Shown piece by piece: positions 21,944 through 31,973 of a DNA stretch of 64,000 nucleotides. The notes beneath the pieces are model-generated. The model made no database searches. It was given only the letters and a program-made list of their open reading frames with translations, and was not told where the DNA came from. The DNA is from Synechococcus sp. CB0101 (GTDB taxonomy: Bacteria; Cyanobacteriota; Cyanobacteriia; PCC-6307; Cyanobiaceae): assembly GCF_000179235.2 (NCBI RefSeq), contig NZ_CP039373.1, positions 1,147,860 to 1,211,859 of the forward strand, given 5' to 3'. Position 1 is the first letter of the stretch. Each line of letters starts with the position of its first letter. A program made the translations under genes and the position numbers.

Positions 21944-23410
21944 TCAAGATTGTCGCACTCGAGACTTGACTCGCGCGATGCCGGCAATCGCGGCCAGGGC
22001 CAGCAGGGGCCATTCGCCCACGCGGCTGTAGCCCGTGACAACGGCAAGGGGTTGGATCTCAACCAGCAAGGTTCCTGGGGCTTGGCGCTCCAGGCGTTGG
22101 CGCACCTGCCCCCGGGAATCCACCACCAAGCTCGGGCCTGTGTTGGCGGCACTCACCAACCACCTCCCCGTTTCGATGGCCCGCAGCTGCGCCAGAGCCG
22201 CAAATTGCCGCTGCAGCTGAACGGGATAGGGATCGAGATTGGCACTGGCCAATAACCACCCAGCCCCATCGCGGACGGATGCGGCCAATGCCGCCCCATC
22301 AGCAATCTCGTAGCAAATGGCCACACCAATGGGCCCGCCGGGGCGATCCAACAGGCGCGAGGCCTCGCCAGCACTCACCCCGCCCACGGCCGATAAGCCC
22401 GACCAGCTCAGCCAGGCACTGCCAGGAATCCACTCACCAAGCGGCACCAAACGGTGCTTATCGATGGCCTGAACGGGGTCCACATCACCCGGAGCAAACC
22501 GCAGCAGCGCGCTGCGCAACGCAGCGCCGCTCTCGCGGAACCCACCGCTCAGCACCTCCACCGGAGCCGGACTGAGCAGCTGCTGCCCCAGAGCCAAGGC
22601 CCCCTCAGGCAACAGCAGCGCATCCGCCCCGAGTTGCTCCGCCTGCAGCTGAGCACCCGCCAAGCGACGCAACAAGGCCTGCTGCTGGGTCCAGCTGAAT
22701 TTCTCGCGGGTGGGGATGGCGGGTTGGAGCACCAGCAGCCGGGTGGGGGGCGATGCGCGATCAGCGAGCGGCACCGCCTGCAGCAGGGCCCAGCCCCAGG
22801 CGTGCAGCAGCAGCACCACCAGCAGCCAGGCCGCAGCAGCACGAGCAAACCGGCCACGGCCCGCCAACCCCCCACTGCAAAGACGCCACAGCCACCAGGC
22901 CAAAAGCAGCTGCAACGCCGCCAAGCCGCCCGCTCCAATCCACTGCGCCAAGCCGGCCAGCGCCGGATCGCCCGGCAAGGCCGCACTACCCAGACCAATC
23001 CAGAACAACGGCCCTTGAGCCAGCCACACCTCTGCCACCCCCCAAATCGCAGCCGCCAAAACAGCGGTGCTCCATCGATCTGCCCCCCATTGCTGCACCA
23101 CCAGGCGCCAAGCGCTCACCAGCGCGGCCCCCACAGCGCCCAGGGCGAGCCACAAGAACACACACAGCGGCAGGCTGAGGCCCAGCGGCACCCCCACCCA
23201 ATCCAATGGGTGCAACCAGAGCAACCAGCGGTGACTCAGCAGCACCGCCAAGGCGGCCCATAGAGCTGCATGCCGCGGACCCAGGGCCCAGAGCGGCAGC
23301 AACGCGCACCACAACAACGGAGGACAACCCCAGGGGGGTAAGGCCAAGCCCGCCAACACGCCACCGAAGGCTGCGGCGATCCATCTCCACAAAGGCCGGT
23401 TGCCTGCCAT
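21944..23410 (-). CDS. lnt: Apolipoprotein N-acyltransferase Lnt
   Basis: A 488-residue plasma-membrane enzyme that adds the third acyl chain to lipoproteins. The N-terminal third to half holds several membrane helices; the nitrilase-like domain follows, with the catalytic triad visible as E269 (LPEGAL), K318 (DKHRLVPLGEWIP) and C366 (ICYE). The C-terminal helix ends the protein. Presence of Lnt agrees with a diderm envelope. It is divergent from the phasin-like gene at 23466. Confidence 0.92.
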   Translation of the reverse strand: MAGNRPLWRWIAAAFGGVLAGLALPPWGCPPLLWCALLPLWALGPRHAALWAALAVLLSHRWLLWLHPLDWVGVPLGLSLPLCVFLWLALGAVGAALVSAWRLVVQQWGADRWSTAVLAAAIWGVAEVWLAQGPLFWIGLGSAALPGDPALAGLAQWIGAGGLAALQLLLAWWLWRLCSGGLAGRGRFARAAAAWLLVVLLLHAWGWALLQAVPLADRASPPTRLLVLQPAIPTREKFSWTQQQALLRRLAGAQLQAEQLGADALLLPEGALALGQQLLSPAPVEVLSGGFRESGAALRSALLRFAPGDVDPVQAIDKHRLVPLGEWIPGSAWLSWSGLSAVGGVSAGEASRLLDRPGGPIGVAICYEIADGAALAASVRDGAGWLLASANLDPYPVQLQRQFAALAQLRAIETGRWLVSAANTGPSLVVDSRGQVRQRLERQAPGTLLVEIQPLAVVTGYSRVGEWPLLALAAIAGIARVKSRVRQS

Positions 23411-23465
23411 GGCGATCGACCCTAGGAAGCGCCATGGTTTGGGTCAGGCAAGACCGGGCAGCACC

Positions 23466-23834
23466 ATGGACGCGAGCAATCCCCTTCAACAGCTGCTGGT
23501 GCGAGGACTCGGCACCACCTCGTTGGTGTCCGAACGACTGCGCAGCGTCACTCAGGCCTGGGTGAGCAGCGGCCGCCTCGACCCCTCCCAGGCCTCAGCG
23601 CTAGTGGACGACGTGCTGGCCAGCCTGCGCGGCGAGAACCCAGAGCTGGAGAAGCAAACCGAGCGCCAGGTGGAGCGCAACCTCGATCACCTCCTGCAAG
23701 ACCTAGGCCTGGCGCGGCAACGGGAAGTGGATGAACTGCGGGGCCGCATCGATCGCCTGGAGCAGCAGCTCCGGCGCCTGCGCAGCGACGCCGGCCAAGC
23801 CGACGGCAGTGGCTTCAGCGACCTGCCGGACTGA
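23466..23834 (+). CDS. Phasin-like coiled-coil protein
   Basis: A 122-residue cytosolic protein. It has the N-terminal segment [20 protein letters not shown], a conserved helical middle, and a C-terminal coiled coil ([19 protein letters not shown]). This is the widespread cyanobacterial family annotated as phasin-like; a link to storage granules is not proven for it. ATG at 23466 was chosen because upstream sequence overlaps the lnt start region. The FKBP gene follows after about 40 bp. Confidence 0.75.
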   Translation: MDASNPLQQLLVRGLGTTSLVSERLRSVTQAWVSSGRLDPSQASALVDDVLASLRGENPELEKQTERQVERNLDHLLQDLGLARQREVDELRGRIDRLEQQLRRLRSDAGQADGSGFSDLPD

Positions 23835-23875
23835 AGCTGGGGCAGAATCTCGCCGTCTCAGCCCATCAACGAGCC

Positions 23876-24499
23876 ATGCGCGACATCCTGATCAGCTCGG
23901 CTGTGTGCGTGGCCTGCCTGCTCCTGGCTTTTGTGAGCCAACTGGTGGCGCCCTCAACGGTGCAAGCCCAACCTGTGGCGCAGGTGGCTGTTGCTGCTGC
24001 CGCACCTGCTGCAGCCCCGGCCAGCCTGAGCGGCCAGTTCGAACTGGACCCTGAAGACCCCAACCCTGCGCTTTTCACCATGGCCAGCGACGCCGGCAAC
24101 AACGACCTGATCGCCGATTCCGGCGCCTCCGCCCTCGGCGGGGAAATGGTGGTCGCCAAAGAGCGCGTGACCCCCAGCGGTCTTCGCATCACCGACCTGG
24201 TGATTGGCGATGGCCCGGAGGCCAGCTCAGGCCAAACCGTGGTGGTCAACTACCGCGGCACCCTGGAGAACGGCAAAGAGTTCGATAGCAGCTACGGCCG
24301 CGGTCCCTTCTCCTTCCCCCTCGGCGCCGGCCGCGTGATCAAGGGTTGGGATGAGGGCGTGGCCGGCATGCAGGTGGGCGGCAAGCGCAAGCTCGTGATT
24401 CCCCCGGATCTGGCCTACGGCGAGCGCGGCGCCGGTGGCGTAATCCCCCCGAACGCCACCTTGATTTTTGAAGTGGAGCTGCTGCAGATCAAGGGCTGA
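23876..24499 (+). CDS. FKBP-type peptidyl-prolyl isomerase, exported
   Basis: A 207-residue protein. An N-terminal signal or anchor segment ([14 protein letters not shown], then STVQAQ) is followed by an Ala/Pro-rich linker and a complete FKBP domain from about residue 100 ([56 protein letters not shown]). It should help fold proteins in the periplasm or thylakoid lumen. Start ATG at 23876. A hairpin terminator follows at 24551. Confidence 0.93.
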   Translation: MRDILISSAVCVACLLLAFVSQLVAPSTVQAQPVAQVAVAAAAPAAAPASLSGQFELDPEDPNPALFTMASDAGNNDLIADSGASALGGEMVVAKERVTPSGLRITDLVIGDGPEASSGQTVVVNYRGTLENGKEFDSSYGRGPFSFPLGAGRVIKGWDEGVAGMQVGGKRKLVIPPDLAYGERGAGGVIPPNATLIFEVELLQIKG

Positions 24500-24550
24500 A
24501 CGCAGCCCTGACAGCACCTGGCTGTCTCTTGAATTCAAACCCTCATCACG

Positions 24551-24583
24551 GTCCCCCTCTGGATGCCCAGAGGGGGACTTTCT
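24551..24583 (+). terminator. Terminator after FKBP gene
   Basis: GTCCCCCTCTGG-ATGC-CCAGAGGGGGAC, a perfect 12-bp hairpin, then TTTCT. It lies 51 bases past the stop. Confidence 0.75.
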
Positions 24584-24723
24584 GCTGAAGGGCATGCCCC
24601 GCTCGCCGCGGCCAGGACGGTTCTCACCACCCAAGCCCACAGATTCGAAACCTGAAGCGATCGTTAGGATGCCGCGGCCGTCCGGCACTTGGCCGGGCCA
24701 CATCCAGCACGCTTCCCCGTCTC

Positions 24724-25323
24724 ATGGCTCACACGCTGCCTGCGCTGCCCTACGGCCTCGATGCGCTCGAGCCCCACATCTCCCGCCAGACCCTTGAGTT
24801 CCACCACGGCAAGCACCACAACGCTTACGTGACCAACCTCAACAACCTGGTGGCCGGTACCGATCTGGACGGCAAGAGCCTGGAAGACACCATCACCGCC
24901 GTAGCCGGCGACGCCAGCAAGGCCGGCGTGTTCAACAACGCCGCCCAGGTGTGGAACCACAGCTTCTACTGGCAGTGCATCAAGCCGGGCGGTGGCGGCA
25001 CCCCCAGCGGCGCTCTGCTCGACAAAATCAACGCTGACTTCGGCAGCTTCGAGAAGTTCGTTGAGGAGTTCAAGGCCGCCGGTGCAACTCAGTTCGGCAG
25101 CGGCTGGGCCTGGCTGGTGCTCGACAACGGCACCCTGAAAGTGACCAAGACCGGCAACGCCGATCTGCCCCTGGCCCACGGTCAGAAAGCTCTGCTCACC
25201 ATGGATGTGTGGGAGCACGCTTACTACCTCGACTACCAGAACCGCCGCCCCGATTACATCACCACCTACCTCGACAAGCTGGTGAACTGGGATTTCGTGG
25301 CCGCCAACCTGGCCGCTGCCTGA
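24724..25323 (+). CDS. sodB: Superoxide dismutase, Fe type
   Basis: A 199-residue cytosolic enzyme converting superoxide to oxygen and peroxide. Metal ligands lie in [10 protein letters not shown] near the N-terminus, in VWNHSFYW, and in the signature [13 protein letters not shown]. The residues around the active site ([20 protein letters not shown]) match FeSOD rather than MnSOD. Start ATG. The gene is bounded by terminators on both sides, so it is monocistronic. Confidence 0.95.
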   Translation: MAHTLPALPYGLDALEPHISRQTLEFHHGKHHNAYVTNLNNLVAGTDLDGKSLEDTITAVAGDASKAGVFNNAAQVWNHSFYWQCIKPGGGGTPSGALLDKINADFGSFEKFVEEFKAAGATQFGSGWAWLVLDNGTLKVTKTGNADLPLAHGQKALLTMDVWEHAYYLDYQNRRPDYITTYLDKLVNWDFVAANLAAA

Positions 25324-25366
25324 TTCACCGCCGTCGATCGATCAGCTGTCGATCAACTTGAGAATT

Positions 25367-25404
25367 AGCCCCGTGGGCCCTTCGTTGGCACGCGGGGCTT
25401 TTTC
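25367..25404 (+). terminator. Terminator after sodB
   Basis: AGCCCCGTG pairs with CACGCGGGGCT around a loop with one bulge, followed by TTTTT. From 25405 to 25581 lies a low-GC promoter region for the next gene, without a frame I can support. Confidence 0.7.
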
Positions 25405-25581
25405 ATGCCAACACCCAAACAATCAGCCGTGCTCCTCACCACGCGAAACCCCTGCACAGCGCCGGCAAGACCACAACAGCAAAGCAAGCAGATTTACACA
25501 TAGGCCCCAAAAGCAAATAAATTAATTCAGCCAAAATGCACCCCTTGCGTGGCAATATTTATCTGCTAATGCGCCATTGTC

Positions 25582-26103
25582 ATGCGTCTCCTGTCCCGCG
25601 CTGGTGCCATCTCGGCAGCCATCGCCACTTCTGTTGCGGCTCCTGCCCTGCTCGCCAACAGCGCCGAGGCGATTGACCTCAAGAACTTCATCCCCAAGCA
25701 GGTATTCGTCAAGCAGGCGAACCCCACCTCCGTCGCCATCCTGTCGATCCAGGGCACAACCAACACTCCTCAGGGCGTGCTGTGTGATGTGACCTACACC
25801 TCCCAGGCTCTGTATCCCAACGTCACCACCTCCAAGGCACGTTGTGGCAGCAGCCGCTCCCAGCTGTTCCTGGGTAGCAGCGACGCCGAGGTGGATTACG
25901 ACGCCTCCATGGTGAACCTGCTTCAGCTCTACGGCGTGAGCACCAAGACCACCACCAACACCAACGGTGCCACCTTCCTGTGCGCCAAGCCCACCGGTGT
26001 GCGTCCCAGCGAGTTCAGCTACACGCTGCAAACCACCAACGTGCCGATGACCGGCATGCTGCTCACCACCAGCAACCCCAAGCTCTGCTGGGGCCAAAGC
26101 TGA
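25582..26103 (+). CDS. Secreted cysteine-containing protein, unknown function
   Basis: A 173-residue protein with a clear signal peptide (AISAAIATSVAAPALLANSA, then EAIDLKN). The mature part is rich in Thr, Ser and Asn with four Cys (GVLCDVT, KARCGSS, TFLCAKP, KLCWGQ), which suggests a disulfide-bonded beta fold. No family is recognised. It is preceded by a low-GC region and followed by a strong terminator, so it is transcribed alone. Composition (Thr-rich, less Leu/Arg) differs from neighbouring cytosolic proteins. Confidence 0.7.
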   Translation: MRLLSRAGAISAAIATSVAAPALLANSAEAIDLKNFIPKQVFVKQANPTSVAILSIQGTTNTPQGVLCDVTYTSQALYPNVTTSKARCGSSRSQLFLGSSDAEVDYDASMVNLLQLYGVSTKTTTNTNGATFLCAKPTGVRPSEFSYTLQTTNVPMTGMLLTTSNPKLCWGQS

Positions 26104-26142
26104 GCCTTCCCAGCGGCGTGATGCCACGCCATGACTGAACTG

Positions 26143-26173
26143 AGCCGCCAACGGAATCGTTGGCGGCTTTTTT
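26143..26173 (+). terminator. Terminator after secreted-protein gene
   Basis: AGCCGCCAACG-GAAT-CGTTGGCGGCT, a perfect 11-bp hairpin, followed by a T run. It lies between this gene and the convergent queA. Confidence 0.85.
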
Positions 26174-26209
26174 ATGGCGTTGATTCCAAGCGGGGCGCGC
26201 CTCTGCCCG

Positions 26210-27328
26210 CTACACCCCCAGCTGAGGCTGCGCCTGCTGGAGCACAGCCTCCGGTGCGATCCACATCGCATCGCCGTAGGAGAAGAAGCGATAACCCTCC
26301 GCTTTGGCCTGTTCGTAGAGATCCAGCAACCGCGTGCGCCCGATCAGAGCGCTCACCAACAACAGCAAAGAACTCTTGGGCAAATGGAAGTTCGTGAGAA
26401 GCCCCTGCACCACCGCGAAGCGATAGCCCGGTTGAATCACCAAATTCACCGGTCCGGCATGGGACTGGAGGGTTCCACCATGCAACTGAGCCACCGCCTC
26501 CAGGCTGCGCACACTGGTGGTTCCCACAGCGATCACACGGCCTCCGCGAGCCCGGCAGGCTGCCACGGCCTCCACCAAGACGGGTGACACCTCCACCCAC
26601 TCGCTGTGCAGTTCCAGCTGATTGAGATCTTCCGTTTCCACGGGTCGGAAGGTCCCCAGACCCACGTGCAGCGTGACTTCGGCCATCTCCACACCGCGAG
26701 CCCGGATGGCGGCAATCAGCTCATCACTGAGGTGTAGGCCCGCCGTTGGTGCCGCCACGGCTCCGGGCCGTGAGGCGTAGCGGGTCTGATAGCGGGTGTC
26801 GTCGTCGTCGTTTTGCTGCTGGATGTAAGGAGGCAACGGCATGGAGCCGTAGCGGGCTAGCAGCGTTTCGATCGCTTCCGGACTGGTGCACTCCTCAGGG
26901 AAACGCACCACACGCCCCCCCGTCTCTTCATCGATGGCCACGATCTCAAGGCCGATGGCGGGCTGACCGTGATGTTCCAGCTGCAGCAACTCTCCGGGTT
27001 TGAGCCGTTTGGCTGGACGAGCCAGGCAAAGCCAATCACTCTCCCCGGCCGGCTCCAGCACCAGCAGCTCCACGCTGCCGCCACTGGGCCGTCGAGCCTG
27101 CAGCCGCGCCTTGAGCACCCGGGTGTTGTTCACCACGAGGAGATCTCCAGGCTTCAGCTCATCCTGTAGATCCCAGGCCGTGCGGTGCCGGCAACCGCTG
27201 GGTTGCCCGGGGTCCACCACCAACAATCGAGCGGCATGGCGCGGCTCCACCGGGCTCTGGGCGATGAACGTCTCCGGCAGATCGAACACGTAGCTCGATA
27301 ACCGTTGATCAGCCGGATCGATCGCCAT
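26210..27328 (-). CDS. queA: tRNA preQ1 ribosyltransferase-isomerase QueA
   Basis: A 372-residue enzyme that transfers and rearranges the ribosyl group of S-adenosylmethionine onto preQ1 in tRNA, forming epoxyqueuosine. Typical segments are [35 protein letters not shown] and [11 protein letters not shown]. The ATG at 27328 is preferred over a TTG one codon upstream. A queuosine-precursor transporter homologue lies at 59822, so the host apparently makes and/or salvages queuosine precursors. Confidence 0.94.
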   Translation of the reverse strand: MAIDPADQRLSSYVFDLPETFIAQSPVEPRHAARLLVVDPGQPSGCRHRTAWDLQDELKPGDLLVVNNTRVLKARLQARRPSGGSVELLVLEPAGESDWLCLARPAKRLKPGELLQLEHHGQPAIGLEIVAIDEETGGRVVRFPEECTSPEAIETLLARYGSMPLPPYIQQQNDDDDTRYQTRYASRPGAVAAPTAGLHLSDELIAAIRARGVEMAEVTLHVGLGTFRPVETEDLNQLELHSEWVEVSPVLVEAVAACRARGGRVIAVGTTSVRSLEAVAQLHGGTLQSHAGPVNLVIQPGYRFAVVQGLLTNFHLPKSSLLLLVSALIGRTRLLDLYEQAKAEGYRFFSYGDAMWIAPEAVLQQAQPQLGV

Positions 27329-27361
27329 CAATCGAGGACTTGAGCGCGCGCGGTGTGGTGG

Positions 27362-28681
27362 TCAGATCGCCAGGCTTTCGGGGTTGGTTTCGATCAGCTG
27401 GGCCAGATCCTTGAGGAAGGCTGCCGCGTGGGCGCCATAGATCACGCGGTGATCACAGGTGAGGTTCACCTGCATCTGGTTGGCCACGCGCATCGAGCCA
27501 TCCTTACCTGCCACAACGGTGGGGCGGGAGGCGGCGACAGCCAGGATGGCGCCGGTGCCAGGGGGCAGGATCGCGTCGAAGCGATCCACACCGAACATCC
27601 CCAGGTTGGAGAGGGTGAAGGTGCCGGTGCTGTATTCCTCGGGCTGAAGCTGCTTGCTGCGGGCGCGGCTCACCAGATCAGCCCAGTTGCGCGCCAACGA
27701 ATAGATATCGGTCTTGTCGGCGTTGGCGAGCACAGGGGTGATCAGACCGCCGTCTTCCATAGCCACAGCCACAGCCACATTCACAGCAGCGGGGAAGCTC
27801 ATGGCGCTGCCATCGGCGCTGGTGGCGGCATTCACCTGGGGGTGACGGGCCAGGACCACACCCACGGCCTTGGCCAACAGGGCCGTCATGGTCACGCCCT
27901 TGCTCTTCACCTGCTTGTATAAGGCGTCGAGCTTGGTGGTGGTGATCGTGTAGCCCACCCGGAAGCAAGGCACCTCCAGGCTGGCGATCATGTTGCGGTT
28001 GACCGCGTTCTGCAGCGTGTTGAAGCTCACGCTCTCGCCGGGGCGTCCAAACGCGTCACCGGCGGGTGCGGGAGCCGGCGCAGCGGCGCCATTGCCTGAG
28101 GCGGCAGCCGCAGGGGCTGATCCCTCCGCCACGCGGGGCACAGCCACGGTGAGACCGAGGGCCCGTTCCACGTCTTCAGCCTGAATGCGGCCGTGGGGGC
28201 CGCTGCCACGCATGGTTTCGAGCGCCACGCCGTGCTGGCTGGCGAGCTTCTTGGCGCGGGGGCTGGCCACCACCCGGCCGCTGGCCACGGGAACAGGGGC
28301 GGCAGCGACAACGGGTGCTGGAGCTGCGGCCACTGGCGCGGGGGCAGCGGCCGGAGCAGGCGCAGGAGCCGCGGCCGCAGCGGGAGCCGCCGCCGCACCA
28401 CCACTGGGGGCCTTGGCCTGAACCTCAGCGATCTCCGCCTGGGTTTCCACGATCAGGCCGATGGTTTCGCCCACCGGGGCCGTGCCACCGGCCGGCATCA
28501 ACACGGCGGCGAGATAGCCCTCGTTGAACGACTCCACATCCATATCGGCCTTGTCGGACTCGACCACGAGCACCGACTCACCCCGCTCCACCTTGTCGCC
28601 AGGCTTTTTGAGCCACTCCACGATCTTCCCCTCCGTCATGGTGGAGGAGAGGGCGGGCATAAAGATTTCGTGGGTGGCCAA
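27362..28681 (-). CDS. pdhC: Pyruvate dehydrogenase E2, dihydrolipoamide acetyltransferase
   Basis: A 439-residue E2 subunit. One lipoyl domain carries the lipoylated K44 (VVESDKADMD), followed by an Ala/Pro-rich linker, the E3/E1-binding domain (SPRAKKLASQHGVAL, GPHGRI), a second Ala-rich linker and the catalytic domain with DHRVIYGA near the C-terminus. TTG at 28681 gives the usual N-terminus MATHEIFMPALSST and is chosen over a longer frame. It makes acetyl-CoA. The lipoate ligase-like enzyme LipB is encoded 2.5 kb away. Confidence 0.93.
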   Translation of the reverse strand: MATHEIFMPALSSTMTEGKIVEWLKKPGDKVERGESVLVVESDKADMDVESFNEGYLAAVLMPAGGTAPVGETIGLIVETQAEIAEVQAKAPSGGAAAAPAAAAAPAPAPAAAPAPVAAAPAPVVAAAPVPVASGRVVASPRAKKLASQHGVALETMRGSGPHGRIQAEDVERALGLTVAVPRVAEGSAPAAAASGNGAAAPAPAPAGDAFGRPGESVSFNTLQNAVNRNMIASLEVPCFRVGYTITTTKLDALYKQVKSKGVTMTALLAKAVGVVLARHPQVNAATSADGSAMSFPAAVNVAVAVAMEDGGLITPVLANADKTDIYSLARNWADLVSRARSKQLQPEEYSTGTFTLSNLGMFGVDRFDAILPPGTGAILAVAASRPTVVAGKDGSMRVANQMQVNLTCDHRVIYGAHAAAFLKDLAQLIETNPESLAI

Positions 28682-28731
28682 CGGAGGTCTGCCGCGCAAT
28701 TGGGGCGGATTTTACGTGGCCCCCTTCTGGC

Positions 28732-29175
28732 TCAGAGGCTGCCTTCGATCGCTTCGATCACGCCATCGCGCACCACCACGGCCACAGACAACTTCTCAAC
28801 AAGGTTGTCGCCCACGCGCACGTCGCAGAAGCTCTCGAGCTGGCCCTGATCCACGATCTGCTCCATCTCCAGATCACGCACCTGACGCTGCTGCTCGATC
28901 AGCTGGCGCTTTTGCTCCTCGAGCTCGGCCCGCTTCGCAGCCACCTGCTCCTGCACCGACGCCACCTGCTCCTGCACGCGGGGATCGAGGGGGTTGATGC
29001 TCTGGCTGCGGATCGCATCCACGAGCTGCTGCCCTTCCTGCTCCAGCTGTGCGAGCTGGCCATCGCTGCCGGCGATGGCGTTGCTGATCTCGCGCTCAGC
29101 GTCTTCCTTCCAGCGGGGGGTGACCACGGCACGCACGGTGATCGAACGCTTGATCGAAAGGCTGCCGTCGGCCAT
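28732..29175 (-). CDS. YlqD family protein
   Basis: A 147-residue protein: a short N-terminal beta part (SIKRSITVRAVVTPRWK), a long coiled coil (residues about 35-105, EQVAAKRAELEEQKRQLIEQ) and a C-terminal beta part (DVRVGDNLVEKLSVAVVVRD). This order matches YlqD, a conserved protein of unknown function in cyanobacteria and Firmicutes. Start ATG. Confidence 0.8.
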   Translation of the reverse strand: MADGSLSIKRSITVRAVVTPRWKEDAEREISNAIAGSDGQLAQLEQEGQQLVDAIRSQSINPLDPRVQEQVASVQEQVAAKRAELEEQKRQLIEQQRQVRDLEMEQIVDQGQLESFCDVRVGDNLVEKLSVAVVVRDGVIEAIEGSL

Positions 29176-29282
29176 GGACTTGGAAATGCAGCGCTCAGGT
29201 TGTCAGCCAGCTGCGGCGGCGGCAACGCAGCGGCAGGGCGGGTTTCCGGCCGGAACCGCCCCACACCCCCTTCCGCGCTACC

Positions 29283-31217
29283 TCAGCGGCCGTAGATCGC
29301 CTCAATCGCGGCGGCGTCGCGCTCGGCGATGCGATCGCGTTTCTGTTTGAGGGTCTGGGTGAGCAGGCCGTTGTCGAGGCTGAAGGGCTCCACCAGGGCC
29401 ACCCCAGCCAGCCGTTCGTCGGGCCGCGCGCCTGGGCGGGCCTGCAGGCGGCGGTTGAGGCGGCTGGCGAACGCTTTCAGCAGAGCAGGGTCTGCAGCAG
29501 CGCCGGGCTGCGGTGAAGGGAGCCCCTCCTCCCGGGCCCAGCCGGCCAGTGCCTCCAGCTTCGGCACCACCAGGGCACCGAGGGCCTTGCGGTCTTGCCC
29601 CACCACCATCACCTGCTCCACCAGGGTGCAGGCCACCAAGCACTCCTCCAGCGGGCCGGGCTCGATGTTCTCGCCGCTGCTGAGCACGATCGTGTCTTTG
29701 GCGCGGCCGGTGAGCACCAGGGTTCCATCGGCCAGCAGCTGACCCAGATCACCGGTATCGAACCAACCCTCCTGATCGAGCACCTTGGCGGTGGCCTCGG
29801 GTTTGCCCAAATAGCCCTGCATCACTTGGGGCCCCTGGGCCAGCACCCGCCCCCGCTGGCCGATCTGGAGCAGCGCCCCGCTTTCGGGATCCACGATCCG
29901 GATCGCCGTGCCCGGCAGCGGCTGGCCGGAGCTGCCGCGGCGGTTGTTCCAGCGGCGGCGGCAGGTGAGCACCGGGCTGGTTTCGGTGAGGCCATAGCCC
30001 ACCAGCAGCTCAATCCCCACCGCCTCAAAGAAACCATCCACATGAATCGCCAGGGCACCACCGCCGCTGATGGCGGTGCGCAGGCGGCCGCCGATGAGCT
30101 GTTGGCGCACCTTGGGCCAGAGCACCCGGCTGGCCAAGCCATGCAACGGCCAGCTGAGCAGGGCCCCGCCGGCCGCCAGCAGGCGACGGCCTGCAGGCTC
30201 AGGAGCCAGGGTGCGATCCGCCGCCACCCGCCGCGACAGGCAGTGGTAGCGGCTCAGGCCAAGGGCCGAGCGCAGCAGCTTTTGCCGGGCGCTGGGCATG
30301 GCGGCCAAGGCATCTTCAAAGCCCCCCAGCAGTGCCTCCCAAAGCCGCGGCACGCTGATCAGATAGTGGGGCCGCACCCGCTGCAGATCAGGGCGGAGCT
30401 GCTTGAGGTTGGTGTAGGTCTGCGCGCAGCCGCAGGCCAGCAGGAAGTATTCGGCGCTGCGCTCGTAGGCATGCCAGATCGGCAACACGCTGAGCACCCG
30501 ATCCCCAGGCTGCGGCGCCACCGCCACCCCGAGATGGCGCAGCTGATGCAACAGGTTGGCGTGACTGAGGGGCACGCCCTTGGGTTGGCCGGTGGTGCCG
30601 GAGGTGTAAAGCACCGTGGCCAGCCGCTGCTCACCGCCCTCGGGCCAGGCCGGGGCTGGCGCCTTGGCGCCCTGGGCCATGAGCTCCTCCCAGGTGAAGC
30701 AGGGCAACACCGGCACCACCGAGCCGCGATCGCCCTGAAGCAGCACCACAAAGCGCAGCTGCCCCAGCAATTCACTGCTGAGCTTGAGCCGAGTGAGCAG
30801 CTCCGCCGATTCGAGCACCAGCGCCACAGCGCCTGAATCAGCGGCGATGTAGCGCAGCTCCTCCACCGGCGCCCCGCTACCGCGCACCGCATCGGCGGCC
30901 CCCAACCGCATCAGGCCCTGATCGGCCACCAGCCAGCGGGGGCTGTTTTCGGAAAACAGCGCCACCACATCACCGGGCTTCACACCCAGAGCGGCAAAGC
31001 CGGCGGCGGCCTGCTCAATGCGGGCGTTGAGATCGCTGAAGCTCAGCTGCTCGGGCGGCTTGGCATGGGGCGCGTCCAGGGCCGTGGCGTCGCTATGGCG
31101 TTCCGCCAGCCGCGGCCAGAGCTGCTCCAGGCCCGTGAGATCGCGCCAGTCGGGCCGTTGAGCCAGGGCCTGCTGATCGCGGCGGCTGCCGCTCCAGCGG
31201 ATCTCAGCGGTGGACAT
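29283..31217 (-). CDS. Long-chain acyl-CoA / acyl-ACP synthetase (AMP-forming)
   Basis: A 644-residue ANL-superfamily enzyme. Signatures are the P-loop-like YTSGTTGQPKGV, VGYGLTETSPVLTCRR, and GWFDTGDLGQL with the hinge downstream. It activates fatty acids with ATP; in cyanobacteria the single enzyme of this type (Aas) re-attaches free fatty acids to ACP, but CoA cannot be excluded as acceptor. ATG at 31217 was chosen over an upstream GTG. Situated between ylqD and lipB. Confidence 0.88.
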   Translation of the reverse strand: MSTAEIRWSGSRRDQQALAQRPDWRDLTGLEQLWPRLAERHSDATALDAPHAKPPEQLSFSDLNARIEQAAAGFAALGVKPGDVVALFSENSPRWLVADQGLMRLGAADAVRGSGAPVEELRYIAADSGAVALVLESAELLTRLKLSSELLGQLRFVVLLQGDRGSVVPVLPCFTWEELMAQGAKAPAPAWPEGGEQRLATVLYTSGTTGQPKGVPLSHANLLHQLRHLGVAVAPQPGDRVLSVLPIWHAYERSAEYFLLACGCAQTYTNLKQLRPDLQRVRPHYLISVPRLWEALLGGFEDALAAMPSARQKLLRSALGLSRYHCLSRRVAADRTLAPEPAGRRLLAAGGALLSWPLHGLASRVLWPKVRQQLIGGRLRTAISGGGALAIHVDGFFEAVGIELLVGYGLTETSPVLTCRRRWNNRRGSSGQPLPGTAIRIVDPESGALLQIGQRGRVLAQGPQVMQGYLGKPEATAKVLDQEGWFDTGDLGQLLADGTLVLTGRAKDTIVLSSGENIEPGPLEECLVACTLVEQVMVVGQDRKALGALVVPKLEALAGWAREEGLPSPQPGAAADPALLKAFASRLNRRLQARPGARPDERLAGVALVEPFSLDNGLLTQTLKQKRDRIAERDAAAIEAIYGR

Positions 31218-31242
31218 CGGGAGCACATGAGTGGCCCCGGTC

Positions 31243-31926
31243 TTACCACCCCTGAAGGGCTTCCTGGGGGGTGGGGGGCCGCAACCTCACGCCAAAGCGA
31301 CGGCCGAAGCACTGGAGCAGCAGCGGCCGCAACGCAGCGGCGGAGAGCTCAGGCCGCCAGTCCAGCAGGCGCCCAACGGGCCGATCAGCAATCCCACAGG
31401 GCACCACCTGGGCAAAACCTGCCAGATCCGCCTCCACATTCAGGGCCAGGCCGTGCTGGCTGATCCAGCGCCGGGCACCCACACCAATCGCCGCCACCTT
31501 CTGCCCCTCCAGCCACACGCCGGTGAGCCCCTCCACGCGTTCACCCTGAAGCCCCAGCTCCGCCAACAGATCGATCACCACCCCCTCCAGCTCCCGGAGA
31601 TAGAGGTGAAGGTCGGCGCCGTGGCGCTGCAGGTTGAGCACCGGATAGAGCACCAGCTGGCCAGGGCAGTGGTGGGTCACCTCCCCGCCACGATCAATCC
31701 GAAAGAGCGGGGCCGGAGGATCAGCCGGATCGAACCCCAGAAAAGCCGAATCCGCCCCGCGGCCAAGGGTGTAACAGGGCTCGTGCTCCAGGAGCAGCAG
31801 GGCATCCGGACCATCTGGATCCGCCAGCAACCGCTGCTGCAGCTGCTGCTGCCAGCTCCAAGCCCGCGGGAAGGCAATCAACCCCGCCGGCTCGAAACAG
31901 ATTGCGTCGGCTGTGGTGGAAATCAC
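31243..31926 (-). CDS. lipB: Octanoyltransferase LipB
   Basis: A 227-residue enzyme that moves octanoyl from ACP to the lipoyl domains of E2 and related proteins. Conserved parts are [33 protein letters not shown] (RGG-type signature) and [21 protein letters not shown], which normally holds the catalytic Lys and later a Cys ([14 protein letters not shown]). The GTG start is the only reasonable one. Divergent from hpf with about 45 bp between. Confidence 0.92.
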   Translation of the reverse strand: MISTTADAICFEPAGLIAFPRAWSWQQQLQQRLLADPDGPDALLLLEHEPCYTLGRGADSAFLGFDPADPPAPLFRIDRGGEVTHHCPGQLVLYPVLNLQRHGADLHLYLRELEGVVIDLLAELGLQGERVEGLTGVWLEGQKVAAIGVGARRWISQHGLALNVEADLAGFAQVVPCGIADRPVGRLLDWRPELSAAALRPLLLQCFGRRFGVRLRPPTPQEALQGW

Positions 31927-31973
31927 GCACCGTTCCTAGCGTTCAACTGAGCCCATCGCCCGGGAGGCAAGGG

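Noticed and set aside
29595-30836. Plus-strand frame of 413 codons
   Set aside because: Antisense to the acyl-CoA/ACP synthetase, which carries clear ANL motifs.
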